Both the position numbers and the translations under genes were made by a program. Shown piece after piece: positions 1-6,511 of a stretch of 17,610 nucleotides of DNA. The notes below the pieces were generated by a model, which worked only from the letters and a program-made list of their open reading frames with translations, was not told where the DNA came from and searched no databases. Position 1 is the stretch's first letter. The number at the start of each line of letters is the position of its first letter. The stretch is from positions 1 to 17,610 of the forward strand of contig NZ_JAHAFS010000022.1 in NCBI RefSeq assembly GCF_018374135.1, read 5' to 3'. The stretch is from Campylobacter gracilis. Lineage in GTDB: Bacteria > Campylobacterota > Campylobacteria > Campylobacterales > Campylobacteraceae.

Positions 1-2
1 AG

Positions 3-65
3 GCTTTTAAAGCGCTAGACGCGGCTTTTAGTCTTAATGGTCGCAAATACCGGTTTCTAGCATAA
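3..65 (+). CDS. Possible 3' end of a gene running in from the left edge
   Basis: One plus-strand frame is open from the window edge to a TAA at 63-65 and reads AFKALDAAFSLNGRKYRFLA, a believable protein end. A terminator-like hairpin lies about 60 bases further on, which fits a transcript ending here. Twenty residues are too few to identify a family, and an open frame this short can occur by chance. A small perfect stem (50-55 with 64-69) overlaps the end. Confidence 0.25.
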   Translation, partial: AFKALDAAFSLNGRKYRFLA

Positions 66-125
66 CCGGAGTAGTTTCGCGCTCCGTCTGAAATCCATAA
101 ATTTTGATTTTAAAATTTTAGATTT

Positions 126-180
126 AAAATTCCGAATTCCGCCGTGCTTGGAGCTCGGAATTTTTATAATTTTATTTTAT
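126..180 (+). terminator. Imperfect hairpin followed by a T-rich run
   Basis: AAAATTCCGA at 126-135 pairs with TCGGAATTTT at 155-164. After one mismatch the stem continues (137-141 with 149-153, including G-U pairs) and closes on a 7-base loop at 142-148. A T-rich tract follows to about 180. It could end a gene entering from the left; the minus strand also has T's after the stem, so it could act in both directions. The arms are themselves two inverted copies of the AAATTCCG word common in this window, so the hairpin may be a by-product of that repeat family. Confidence 0.45.
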
Positions 181-396
181 CGTGTGTTTTTGGCATTCTA
201 TTTTCACGCGGGAGCCCTTTGCTGCGCCAGATCACGCCGCTTGCGATGTTAAAGCTATTGCGCCAAAGCTGCTGCGGCAGAATTCCATTTACTTTATGCA
301 AAAGTAGTTAAAATTTCTGCCGCTCGTCGCGCCTGAGCTACTTATTGTGCCGGTCTGTTCGTCTCGCTTTAATTTTTATCGCTCGCAGCGCCCGCT
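181..396. other. Gene-less stretch with degenerate repeats
   Basis: I see no credible gene here. The stretch alternates T-rich words (TTCTATTTT, AAATTT) with short GC-rich words and contains copies of sequence also present in the end of the neighbouring TRAP gene. It forms the 3' side of that minus-strand gene. Confidence 0.5.
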
Positions 397-452
397 TTAC
401 TTTGTCGCGCCTAAATTTTTGCCGTCCGTCGCATTAGAATCGCTCGCAGCGC
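312..452. repeat. Direct repeats straddling the stop codon of the TRAP gene
   Basis: ATCGCTCGCAGCGC occurs exactly at 378-391 and 439-452, 61 bases apart. AAATTTCTGCCGCTCGTCGC at 312-331 matches AAATTTTTGCCGTCCGTCGC at 413-432 at 17 of 20 positions. In each pair one copy lies beyond the stop codon (397-399) and the other inside the reading frame. The low-complexity C-terminal tail of the protein is thus built from the same material as the following non-coding DNA. Confidence 0.7.
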
Positions 453-1590
453 TGTGATTTTCGCTGCTTGCAGAATCTGGGTTTGTCGTGCCGCTAGAGC
501 CTGCGGAGATTGGATTTGCTATGCTTTCGCCCGCGATGCCACTTACGTTATTTATGTAGGCTACGGTGCTTATTTTATTCCATTCTCTACCGATTTTCAA
601 AAACGCGCGCTGGCTGTCTAGGATCTCTTTAAACATTGGATCTTTCGCCGCTTCCTCGTCTAAGATTTCATTCGTTGCTTTTTTAAGCGCGGCTATCACG
701 TCCGCAGGGAAGTCACGCACCTGCACGTCCGGAAACTGCGCTTTTAGCTCCGCCCAAATGCGAGCGTTTTCGTAAAAGCCCTTATTTTGGAAGTTCTCGC
801 CAGCAAGTCTTGCTGCAGCCTCTAAGATCGCTTGAAGATCCGCAGGCAGCTTCTCTAGCGCCTTTTGATTTACCAGCAGCTGGCAGTCTCCCATAGGCTC
901 TTGCCAGCCTGTGTAGTAGTATTTAGCCACTTTGTGAAATCCAAGTGGCATATCATAGACAGGGCTTACCCACTCGACCGCGTCGATCGTGCCCATCTCT
1001 AACGCCATAAATAGCTCGCCCGTAGGCACCGTGTTTATAGTGGCACCTAGCTTGCTCATCACTTCTCCGCCTAGCCCCGGTATGCGGAATTTAAGCCCTT
1101 GCAAATCTGCGACCGAGTTGATCTCTTTTTTAAACCAGCCGCCCATTTGCATGCCGGTAGATCCCATCAAAAAGGTCTTCATGCCGTATTGCGCGAACAT
1201 CTTATCATTAAGCTCTCGCCCACCACCATAGTAGTACCACGCATGCTGCTCATCGGTAGTCATACCGAAAGGCACTGCCGTCCAGAGCATAGTTTTGGCG
1301 TCTTTGCCTTTATAATAATAAAGCGAAGTATATCCTAGATCGTATTGACCGCTTTTGACGAAGTCGAATATGCCAAAGCTTGCCTTGTGCTTGCTCGGCG
1401 TATCGATGCGGATCTGAAGCCTGCCGCCACTAAGGCTTTCGGCATAGTTTTTAAAATCCTCGGCGGCAGCGCCCAAAACGGGCGTAGTAGCCTCCCACGT
1501 ACTAGCAAGTCTTAGGCGATAGACCTTATCGTCGCCGAAAAGCTGCGAGCCCAAAAGCATGAGACATGCAAACAAAAAAATCTTTTTCAT
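397..1590 (-). CDS. TRAP transporter periplasmic solute-binding protein (DctP superfamily)
   Basis: This is the extracytoplasmic receptor of a tripartite ATP-independent periplasmic transporter. It would capture an organic anion and pass it to a DctQ/DctM-type membrane pair. It resembles the mannitol/chloroaromatic (FcbT1-like) branch: LKFRIPGLGGEVMSKLGA near residues 167-183 carries the ligand-binding Arg, and VEWVSPVYDMPLGFHKVAKYYY near 205-227 is typical. I place the start at 1590 (397 aa), because AAGGA lies a few bases upstream and MKKIFLFACLMLLGSQLFG is a good signal peptide; an upstream ATG at 1620 would put ten residues in front of it. The fold should end near residue 346. The last 50 or so residues are Ser/Ala/Asn/Gly-rich, look disordered, and share repeats with the sequence past the stop. 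No dctQ or dctM is visible, and the ligand cannot be told. Confidence 0.88.
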   Translation of the reverse strand: MKKIFLFACLMLLGSQLFGDDKVYRLRLASTWEATTPVLGAAAEDFKNYAESLSGGRLQIRIDTPSKHKASFGIFDFVKSGQYDLGYTSLYYYKGKDAKTMLWTAVPFGMTTDEQHAWYYYGGGRELNDKMFAQYGMKTFLMGSTGMQMGGWFKKEINSVADLQGLKFRIPGLGGEVMSKLGATINTVPTGELFMALEMGTIDAVEWVSPVYDMPLGFHKVAKYYYTGWQEPMGDCQLLVNQKALEKLPADLQAILEAAARLAGENFQNKGFYENARIWAELKAQFPDVQVRDFPADVIAALKKATNEILDEEAAKDPMFKEILDSQRAFLKIGREWNKISTVAYINNVSGIAGESIANPISAGSSGTTNPDSASSENHSAASDSNATDGKNLGATK

Positions 1591-2263
1591 TTCTATCCTT
1601 TCATAAAGTTTTAAATTCATAAAATTTCAAAATTTAGCGCGCCGCCGGCTTAAAATTTACTCGCGTCCTGCGTTACTGCTACTAAATCCTGCTTCACGGT
1701 GTCTATTTTATCCACGTGTTGCTTTGCTATTCTATTTTACGACGCTTCATCTTATAGGCACCTTGCTCTGCAAATGTCTTATTCCGCGACATTTTACTTC
1801 TTAGCGCCCTGCCCAAGCTTTTTATTTTACAATGCCTGGCTTTGCGACTATAGAGCGCCGCATTCGTTTTAATTTCGCTGCGTTCGGGCGTACTTACCTG
1901 CACCTGCATCATATCTAGCGATAATATTTTATCAAGCGCGCTTTCTTAAAAGCTTCCAGCTCGGATCTTTTTCGCTTAGAAATGACAAAAGTATCTTAAA
2001 ATGCCATCTCTGCGCTTTTGCAGATAAAATTTTCCCTTCCTTTCAAAGCGAGCTTTGTCATTATCGGCAAGCCTGGATGCCACGCCATTTCTTTGATCTT
2101 AGACGGCAGAATCGTGCTTTTAAATTTAAAATTCCGCAATCTGCACAATCTTCGCGCCACACTGGCAAGCGGAGAGTGCGCCTTTATATTTGAATTTTGC
2201 GCCTTAGTTAAGCACAAAATTCCGCGCGGAGTTTTGATGCAAATTCCTCGCGAAACCTAGATT
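1591..2263. other. Gene-less stretch upstream of the TRAP gene
   Basis: About 670 bases without a convincing gene. Open frames of 60-80 codons exist on both strands, but they overlap each other, lack clear ribosome sites and resemble no family I know. Up to about 1850 the words TCTATTTTA and CTATTTTACG recur every 40-60 bases next to GCTTTGC-type words, suggesting a decayed tandem repeat. From about 2010 AAATTC/AAATTT words become common. Confidence 0.5.
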
Positions 2264-2663
2264 AGAATTTTACGCAGAGCCACCCCGCGTTGTCTAAAAT
2301 TTTTTTGCAAAATTCCGTGCCGCAAAATGCACTTAAAATTTTAAATTTGCTATTGCGCGGAATTTCTTAACGTAAATTCTAAGCCTTGAAATTTTGCTCT
2401 TGTTTGACAGCATAAAATTTTAAAACAAAATTCTGTAGCCGCCATGCCTTAAAATTTTATTCGCAAAGCTTGTTTGCTAAATTTTAAAATTTTAAATCTA
2501 AATCCGCAAAATTCCGTATTTTGCGTTTTAGAAATTCTATTTAGCAAAATTTTATCTCGCGGATTTCTTGCTCTATAAATTTCTGCGCTAAATGAAATTT
2601 TACTCCGCATAGTCTGCGCTTCGTAAAATTCTAGCTCGCAAAATTTCGCTTAAAATTTCGCGA
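2264..2663. repeat. Dense array of RAATTY words
   Basis: By hand I count about 21 RAATTY hexamers (AAATTT, AAATTC, GAATTT) in roughly 400 bases, about one per 19 bases. Many sit in the larger word TTAAAATTYYRCG, separated by GC-rich pieces such as GCCGC or CTCGCGG. Chance at moderate G+C would give about one. Bodies of conserved genes in this window show roughly one per 110-150 bases. There is no open frame of note, and the array runs up to the stop codon of the next gene. Confidence 0.75.
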
Positions 2664-2664
2664 G

Positions 2665-2907
2665 CTAGCCCTTATTTTCAAATAACTCCGCGTGTTTGCT
2701 ATGCAAAAACTCGACCACGGCGATTACCTCATCCGCGCCGCTAGCGTCCGAGTTCGCAAGCACTGTGTCGATGTTTTCGATATATAGCTGCGCCGCATCA
2801 GCGAGCCGATCGCGTTTCACACCCGCGTAGAGCAGCATCGCGTCAAGCAGGATGTTGATCTCGTAGATGAGGTCTTGCTCGGCGATTTTTTCGTCATTAG
2901 TTTTCAT
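2665..2907 (-). CDS. Small helical protein of unknown function
   Basis: This 80-residue soluble protein has no signal peptide or membrane segment. It is acidic and looks all-helical, with heptad-like stretches (DLIYEINILLDAMLLYAGV and ADAAQLYIENIDTVL). I do not recognise the family. Its start lies inside the last codons of the phosphoesterase gene (11-base overlap), with AAGGAAG just upstream, so translation is probably coupled. The tight position as last gene of the Rrf2-DHH cluster suggests it is real and may act with the phosphoesterase, but that is inference. The RAATTY array begins right after its stop. Confidence 0.7.
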   Translation of the reverse strand: MKTNDEKIAEQDLIYEINILLDAMLLYAGVKRDRLADAAQLYIENIDTVLANSDASGADEVIAVVEFLHSKHAELFENKG

Positions 2908-3949
2908 CTTCTTCCTTTGAAATTTGGGTTTTTTTCTCGATCAGATCCACGATTTGCGCCTTTACGGCTTCGTACGAGCTCGCGTCCTTAAAGCCCGCAA
3001 ACATCCCGCCGCTCGCGTTTACGTGCCCGCCGCCGCCGAGGAGTAGCTTTGCCATTTCGCTAACGTCGATCTTGCCGTCTGCGCGGAAGCTGAGTGTTTT
3101 CTTGCTCGTTACGTCGATGAAAAAATCGACATCAGGGTTTTGCGTCAAAAAGTCGTTGCCGATGACGCTTACGTTGCCGATATTGTAGGTCAAAATGCCC
3201 TTTTTATCGAGGTAGCTGATCTCAAAGCGCTGCTTTTGCGCGCTTAGGCGGGCGACTACGAAATGCGAGACGAGATTGCTTAGCGTATCGTCGCGCTCGC
3301 CTCTAAAAAATTCCTTCTTTATGCCGTGCAGCGCGCTATCTAGCGTGATGTGAGCGTCCGGCTCATCTTGAAATTTAAAAATTTTTTCTAACAGGAAAAA
3401 GATATAATCCCTGCTCTCCCGCTCAAACATAATTTTATTGATCTCTTTCGCGCCCGAGACCATGCCGAGGCAGACCTTGCCGAGCTCAAACTCGCTCTCG
3501 TCTTTAAGCCAGATATCCACGGCATTTACGACGCGCACGAGTTTATCCAGCCGCGGCGAGCCGCCGAACATCGCGCTGAAAAAATCATAGGTGATCTTCG
3601 TGGCGCAGCGCGAAGAGTCCAGGAAATACCACGGGAATTTTTTCGCGCACTCAAGCCCGCTTTGATGATGATCCAAAAGGATCATGCGAGCGTTGCGACG
3701 TGTCAGCTCGCCGCTAAATTTCTCGCATTGCGCGGGCAGTAAATTTAGATCGGTGATTAAAACCAGGCTTTTATCGTCTGCGTTTACGGCGAGTCGCTCG
3801 TCGATACGAGCGAGGATGAGATCAAATTTTTCGTTTATCTCCTTGCCGTAGTTGGCGTTTAAAAATTCCACGTCCGTCAAGTAGTGCGCCGCGACGAACT
3901 GCGCGCCGTAGCCGTCCAGATCAGTGTGGCTTAGGTGATATATTTTCAT
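2897..3949 (-). CDS. DHH/DHHA1 family phosphoesterase (NrnB-like)
   Basis: A member of the DHH phosphoesterases, metal-dependent enzymes that cut short RNA (nanoRNA), pAp or cyclic (di)nucleotides. Visible motifs: HTDLDGYG at 8-15 (first metal-binding Asp pair), ITDLNL at 65-70, the signature DHH at 93-95, NAVDIW at 142-147, and GGGGHVNASGG at 305-315, the DHHA1 substrate loop. The length (350 aa) fits the cytoplasmic NrnB-like group. I see no CBS or membrane sensor domain of the GdpP kind. The start overlaps the stop of the Rrf2 gene as ATGA, and the 80-residue gene overlaps its end, so the three genes form one coupled unit. The exact substrate (oligoribonucleotides, pAp or c-di-AMP/pApA) cannot be read from sequence alone. 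Confidence 0.88.
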   Translation of the reverse strand: MKIYHLSHTDLDGYGAQFVAAHYLTDVEFLNANYGKEINEKFDLILARIDERLAVNADDKSLVLITDLNLLPAQCEKFSGELTRRNARMILLDHHQSGLECAKKFPWYFLDSSRCATKITYDFFSAMFGGSPRLDKLVRVVNAVDIWLKDESEFELGKVCLGMVSGAKEINKIMFERESRDYIFFLLEKIFKFQDEPDAHITLDSALHGIKKEFFRGERDDTLSNLVSHFVVARLSAQKQRFEISYLDKKGILTYNIGNVSVIGNDFLTQNPDVDFFIDVTSKKTLSFRADGKIDVSEMAKLLLGGGGHVNASGGMFAGFKDASSYEAVKAQIVDLIEKKTQISKEEDEN

Positions 3950-4359
3950 TTGCGCTCTTTGCCGATGATGTCTGCTAGCGTGATCGTATCCATATACTCA
4001 TCGACTTTCTCTTGAAGCTCGCCAAACATTAGATTGACGCGGCATAGCGTGCGACCGTTCGGGCAGGCGTCGATCCCTTCGGCGGTGCAGTCAAATACCG
4101 TCGCCTTGCGTCTTTCGGCGCTTTTGATGATCTCGCTTAGCGTGATCTCGTCCGCATTGCGCGCGAGCACGAAGCCGCCCTTGGCGCCTTTGAAGGAATT
4201 CAAAAGTTTCGCGCGAGCTAAATTTTGTAAAATTTTAGCCAAAAAGCTGCGTGAAATTCCAAGCTCGCTAGAGATCGAATCGACATCCATCGATTCCTCC
4301 TTGCCCGCGATGCAGATCATTGAAAGCAGGGCGTATTCGCTTGCTTTTGTAAAAAGCAT
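3946..4359 (-). CDS. Rrf2 family transcriptional regulator, possibly Fe-S type
   Basis: A 137-residue winged-helix DNA-binding protein of the Rrf2 family (IscR, NsrR, RirA, CymR relatives). The N-terminus MLFTKASEYALLSMICIAG and the core GISRSFLAKILQNLARAKLL plus KGAKGGFVLAR (58-67) are typical. Three cysteines follow at 91, 99 and 106, where cluster-binding members have theirs. The spacing C-X7-C-X6-C is wider than the C-X5-C-X5-C of IscR, so cluster type and signal (iron-sulfur status, NO or oxygen) are open. AAAGGAG precedes the ATG at 4359. It is the first gene of the overlapping Rrf2-DHH-80aa unit and is divergent from rpsO; autoregulation from the shared 104-base spacer is likely but not shown. 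Confidence 0.9.
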   Translation of the reverse strand: MLFTKASEYALLSMICIAGKEESMDVDSISSELGISRSFLAKILQNLARAKLLNSFKGAKGGFVLARNADEITLSEIIKSAERRKATVFDCTAEGIDACPNGRTLCRVNLMFGELQEKVDEYMDTITLADIIGKERK

Positions 4360-4388
4360 TTATTTTCTCCTTTGGTGTCAAAGCGTGC

Positions 4389-4394
4389 ATTTTA
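4389..4394 (-). promoter_or_regulatory. Candidate -10 box for the Rrf2 operon
   Basis: On the minus strand TGTAAAAT gives a TAAAAT -10 element about 30 bases before the ATG at 4359. Campylobacter vegetative promoters need little -35 sequence. This is the best match in the short divergent spacer. Confidence 0.35.
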
Positions 4395-4426
4395 CACAAA
4401 GAAAGCAAAAATTTAGGTTAATTAAG

Positions 4427-4432
4427 TATAAT
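4427..4432 (+). promoter_or_regulatory. -10 box of the rpsO promoter
   Basis: A perfect TATAAT lies 31 bases before the rpsO ATG, with AT-rich sequence upstream, as in Campylobacter sigma-70 promoters. It leaves a short leader that carries the AGGAGG ribosome site (4453-4458). Confidence 0.65.
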
Positions 4433-4463
4433 TGCCTCCTATTTTACCGATCAGGAGGTCATC

Positions 4464-4736
4464 ATGGCTTTAGACACGGCTCAAAAAGCACAGATAGTTG
4501 CGAAATTCGCTAGAAGAGAGAAAGATACAGGTTCTGCGGAGGTGCAAATCGCGCTTCTTACCGAGAGGATCACGCTTCTTACTACTCATTTGCAAGCAAA
4601 TCCGAAAGATTTTTCATCACGTTTAGGACTGCTAAAGCTAGTAGGCCAGCGCAAAAGGATGATGAAATATCTCAAAAACAAAGACTACGCAGTTTATTCC
4701 AAGCTCGTTAGCGAGTTAAATTTAAGAGATAAATAA
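4464..4736 (+). CDS. rpsO: 30S ribosomal protein S15
   Basis: S15 binds 16S rRNA in the central domain early in small-subunit assembly and contributes to a bridge to the large subunit. The 90-residue product has the normal length and hallmarks: TGSAEVQIALLTERI (21-35), LGLLKLVGQRKRMMKYLK (54-71) and a basic C-terminus. The start is fixed by a strong AGGAGG five bases upstream. It has its own promoter and terminator, so it is probably monocistronic. The leader is too short to show the S15 autoregulatory pseudoknot known from E. coli, and I did not find one. Confidence 0.98.
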   Translation: MALDTAQKAQIVAKFARREKDTGSAEVQIALLTERITLLTTHLQANPKDFSSRLGLLKLVGQRKRMMKYLKNKDYAVYSKLVSELNLRDK

Positions 4737-4826
4737 GCTCCTTTGCTCGCGGCGATTGAAATTCCATCGCTATGAATGGACTAAAAATTTGTCATCGGTA
4801 GCATTTAAATTTATTGCTGCAACAGT

Positions 4827-4867
4827 GCCTGCTTTGGGATTTTAAACCCAAAGCAGGCGTTTTTATT
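4827..4867 (+). terminator. Strong intrinsic terminator after rpsO
   Basis: A perfect 12-bp stem, GCCTGCTTTGGG (4827-4838) with CCCAAAGCAGGC (4847-4858), closes an 8-base AT loop and is followed by CGTTTTTATTT. It lies 90 bases after the rpsO stop. It also insulates rpsO from the AT-rich cassette that starts right after it. Confidence 0.92.
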
Positions 4868-4885
4868 TGCGAGTCATACTTTTTG

Positions 4886-5146
4886 TTATTTTATATCTTT
4901 AAAAAATTCATCTATATTGCACCTGAAAAGCTTCGAGAGCTTGTATAGATGAAGCAAATTGAATCGTTTTTGATCTGTGAAATTTTCCATGTTTGCGTAA
5001 AATCCGTTTGAAGCTTGACCTATGCTTAGAGCAGTTTCTAGCTGGCTTAAACCACATTCTTGGCGTATTCTCTTAACATTGCTTGCTACGATTTTTAAAA
5101 ATTCTTCATCTTCTTCTTTTGTAGTTATTTGCGGCAAAGAAAGCAT
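4886..5146 (-). CDS. XRE-type helix-turn-helix regulator
   Basis: A small DNA-binding protein of the Cro/C1 (XRE) class. The HTH_3 fold runs from about residue 17 to 77: VASNVKRIRQECGLSQLETALSIG, a recognition region around QASNGFYANMEN, and KLFRCNIDEFF closing the domain. I chose the ATG at 5146 (86 aa) because AGGA lies 9 bases upstream. A longer reading from a TTG at 5206 would add 20 residues but has no clear ribosome site. There is no extra sensor or peptidase domain. It is divergent from the five-gene operon of small envelope proteins and probably controls it and itself. Composition is AT-rich like the cassette and unlike the flanking genes. Confidence 0.85.
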   Translation of the reverse strand: MLSLPQITTKEEDEEFLKIVASNVKRIRQECGLSQLETALSIGQASNGFYANMENFTDQKRFNLLHLYKLSKLFRCNIDEFFKDIK

Positions 5147-5229
5147 AGAAATAATTCCTATATAAAAGTTTTCTATAAGTTTAGTTCTTATATAATGCTT
5201 TTTCAATTTCCATCAGCGATTATTTCTAT
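5145..5229. promoter_or_regulatory. Inverted repeat around the XRE gene promoter region, possible operator
   Basis: ATAGAAATAAT (5145-5155) is repeated exactly in inverse orientation as ATTATTTCTAT (5219-5229), 63 bases apart. The left arm covers the proposed start codon of the regulator gene and the right arm lies in the divergent spacer. Paired distant operators are plausible for an XRE regulator, but an 11-base match can arise by chance in such AT-rich DNA. Confidence 0.35.
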
Positions 5230-5310
5230 AGGGATTAAATTGTAAATGATGTAATTTTGAAATTTTTTTAATTTTAAATGAAAATCATGGATGGATTTGT
5301 AACTTTGTTT

Positions 5311-5316
5311 TATAAA
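5311..5316 (+). promoter_or_regulatory. Candidate -10 box of the cassette operon
   Basis: TATAAA preceded by a T-rich run lies 28 bases before the proposed first start at 5344. Other AT-rich boxes are possible in this spacer. Confidence 0.3.
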
Positions 5317-5343
5317 AAAGCAATAAATTCAAAAGAGGTAAAT

Positions 5344-5565
5344 ATGAAAAAATTTGTAGCCTTTATTTTGGCTTGCATTTTAGGATTCATTACTTTCTTT
5401 ATAGTAGTTGGATCTCTAAATTTTTTGCTTTTATTTAATAACCTAAAAATGGGACCAATACTCATATTGGCGCTGTTTTCATTTTTTATTTGGATCACCA
5501 AACGACTTTATTTTTTCTTTTACAGAAAGATTGGCCGCGAGCATACGGAAGAAGAGCAAAAATGA
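5344..5565 (+). CDS. Small two-helix membrane protein, unknown
   Basis: A 73-residue protein with two predicted membrane helices, about residues 5-31 (KFVAFILACILGFITFFIVV region) and 37-55 (MGPILILALFSFFIWI region). A basic patch (KRLYFFFYRK) and a charged tail ending HTEEEQK follow. I do not recognise the family. The start at 5344 is supported by AGAGGT five bases upstream; an earlier ATG at 5278 has no ribosome site. It is the first gene of the plus-strand operon, and its stop overlaps the next start as ATGA. Two-helix size fits many things (holin-like, small regulators, immunity proteins), and none is supported specifically. Confidence 0.7.
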   Translation: MKKFVAFILACILGFITFFIVVGSLNFLLLFNNLKMGPILILALFSFFIWITKRLYFFFYRKIGREHTEEEQK

Positions 5566-6116
5566 AAGCTATTATTTCCATGATTGCTCTTTTTATGAGT
5601 GCATTTTCATTGGGCGGATATACCTATTATTCCACTCAAAATAATCCTAAGGCGAAAGGTCTTGATTTGAAAATAGGAATTCCTAATTCCTTTATATTGA
5701 AGGATGGTTATAGGCCAAATGTGGTTTTAAAATTTATAGATACAAATTTAAATATAATTATGGTCCTAATATATAAATCACCGGATTTTGTGGGAGTAGA
5801 ATTGAATCAAACTAATTACAAAGAATTTTGTGAGTCCAATATAGTGGATATGTCTAAAAATAATATGCTATCGCGGTTAATTTCTTGTGATATGCTAGTT
5901 ATTGAAAATTTACCAGCTGTTGGTATGGTAAGTGAGATTTTAGGAAAGAGATTAAATCTAGAAATTACAAGCTATAATAATACATATTTTGTATTCTATA
6001 GAGACTATCTTATAGAAATAAATTTTGTTTCTGTTGATATGCAGAAATTATTGACCCTAGAAGATACAATATATCAGGTTTTAAATTCAATAGTAATCAA
6101 TGATATGTACAGATAA
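5562..6116 (+). CDS. Exported or membrane-anchored protein, unknown
   Basis: A 184-residue protein starting with one hydrophobic segment (MKAIISMIALFMSAFSLGG), either a signal peptide or an anchor, then an extracytoplasmic domain. The domain has alternating hydrophobic strands: GLDLKIGIPNSFIL (33-46), NVVLKFIDTNLNIIMVLIY (53-71), LNLEITSYNNTYFVFYRDYLIEI (131-153), and a last helix LEDTIYQVLNSIVI (166-179). The order, a short loop with Pro, sheet, then a Tyr-rich hairpin and a helix ending in NSI, vaguely recalls the PsbP/DcrB fold; this is a weak impression. Cys90 and Cys109 could pair. The ATG at 5562 overlaps the preceding stop as ATGA, which indicates coupled translation. Codon use is AT-rich. 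Confidence 0.75.
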   Translation: MKAIISMIALFMSAFSLGGYTYYSTQNNPKAKGLDLKIGIPNSFILKDGYRPNVVLKFIDTNLNIIMVLIYKSPDFVGVELNQTNYKEFCESNIVDMSKNNMLSRLISCDMLVIENLPAVGMVSEILGKRLNLEITSYNNTYFVFYRDYLIEINFVSVDMQKLLTLEDTIYQVLNSIVINDMYR

Positions 6117-6125
6117 AGAGCATAG

Positions 6126-6293
6126 ATGTCACTTTTGATCTCAATTATATTTTTCCTATTATACTGTATGAGTTTTAGACCATCGTTCAATCCGTATAAC
6201 CCATATAGAGATCATATATTTTTATTAAATAGGCTTTTTAAGTGGCTTTCTATCTTCTCGGCAATCATTTTTATTGTGAGAATTTTTTCATAA
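6126..6293 (+). CDS. Very small membrane protein, unknown
   Basis: A 55-codon frame reads MSLLISIIFFLLYCMSFRPS, then NPYNPYRDHIFLLNRLFKWL, then SIFSAIIFIVRIFS. This gives one hydrophobic helix at each end and a Pro/Tyr/Arg-rich linker. It starts 9 bases after the stop of the previous gene, with AAAGAG upstream, and stops 11 bases before the next start. It therefore fills an otherwise odd gap in a tight operon, which is the main reason to call it. No family is recognised, and it is short enough to be skipped by default gene callers. Confidence 0.6.
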   Translation: MSLLISIIFFLLYCMSFRPSFNPYNPYRDHIFLLNRLFKWLSIFSAIIFIVRIFS

Positions 6294-6304
6294 GGAAGGT
6301 AGTC

Positions 6305-6496
6305 ATGAAAATATTATTGATTTCTATATGTTTTATAATAACAGCCAAATCTTATATGATAAATGGCATGTATGCAACTATGGAAAGTTGTAGATATGAA
6401 CAATTTGGTTATGAATTTGGATATGTGGGTTATTATCGCGGCAACGATAATAATCTGTATATTATATTTTTTGGAAAAAATTATTGTGAATTTTAA
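6305..6496 (+). CDS. Small secreted Tyr/Gly-rich protein, unknown
   Basis: A 63-residue protein with a short signal peptide (MKILLISICFIITAKSYM), leaving a mature part of about 45 residues. The mature part is rich in Tyr, Gly and Phe (GYEFGYVGYYRGNDN near 35-49) and has two cysteines, Cys29 and Cys61, that could form a disulfide in the periplasm. AAGGAAGGT lies just before the ATG at 6305 and fixes the start; an upstream in-frame GTG at 6242 lies inside the previous gene and is less likely. I do not recognise the family. Size and composition would fit a periplasmic inhibitor or adaptor, but nothing proves this. Confidence 0.65.
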   Translation: MKILLISICFIITAKSYMINGMYATMESCRYEQFGYEFGYVGYYRGNDNNLYIIFFGKNYCEF

Positions 6497-6511
6497 TAAG
6501 AGGAATTAAAA

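Noticed and set aside
1727..2260. Open frames of 61-80 codons on both strands (1727-1912, 1996-2217, 2018-2260)
   Set aside because: Two of them overlap on opposite strands, none has a clear ribosome site, and the products resemble no family; the DNA is made of the repeat words seen elsewhere.
2264..2663. CRISPR array
   Set aside because: The repeated words are short (about 8-13 bases), degenerate, and spaced irregularly at 10-40 bases; there are no constant repeats of 23 or more bases and no cas genes nearby.
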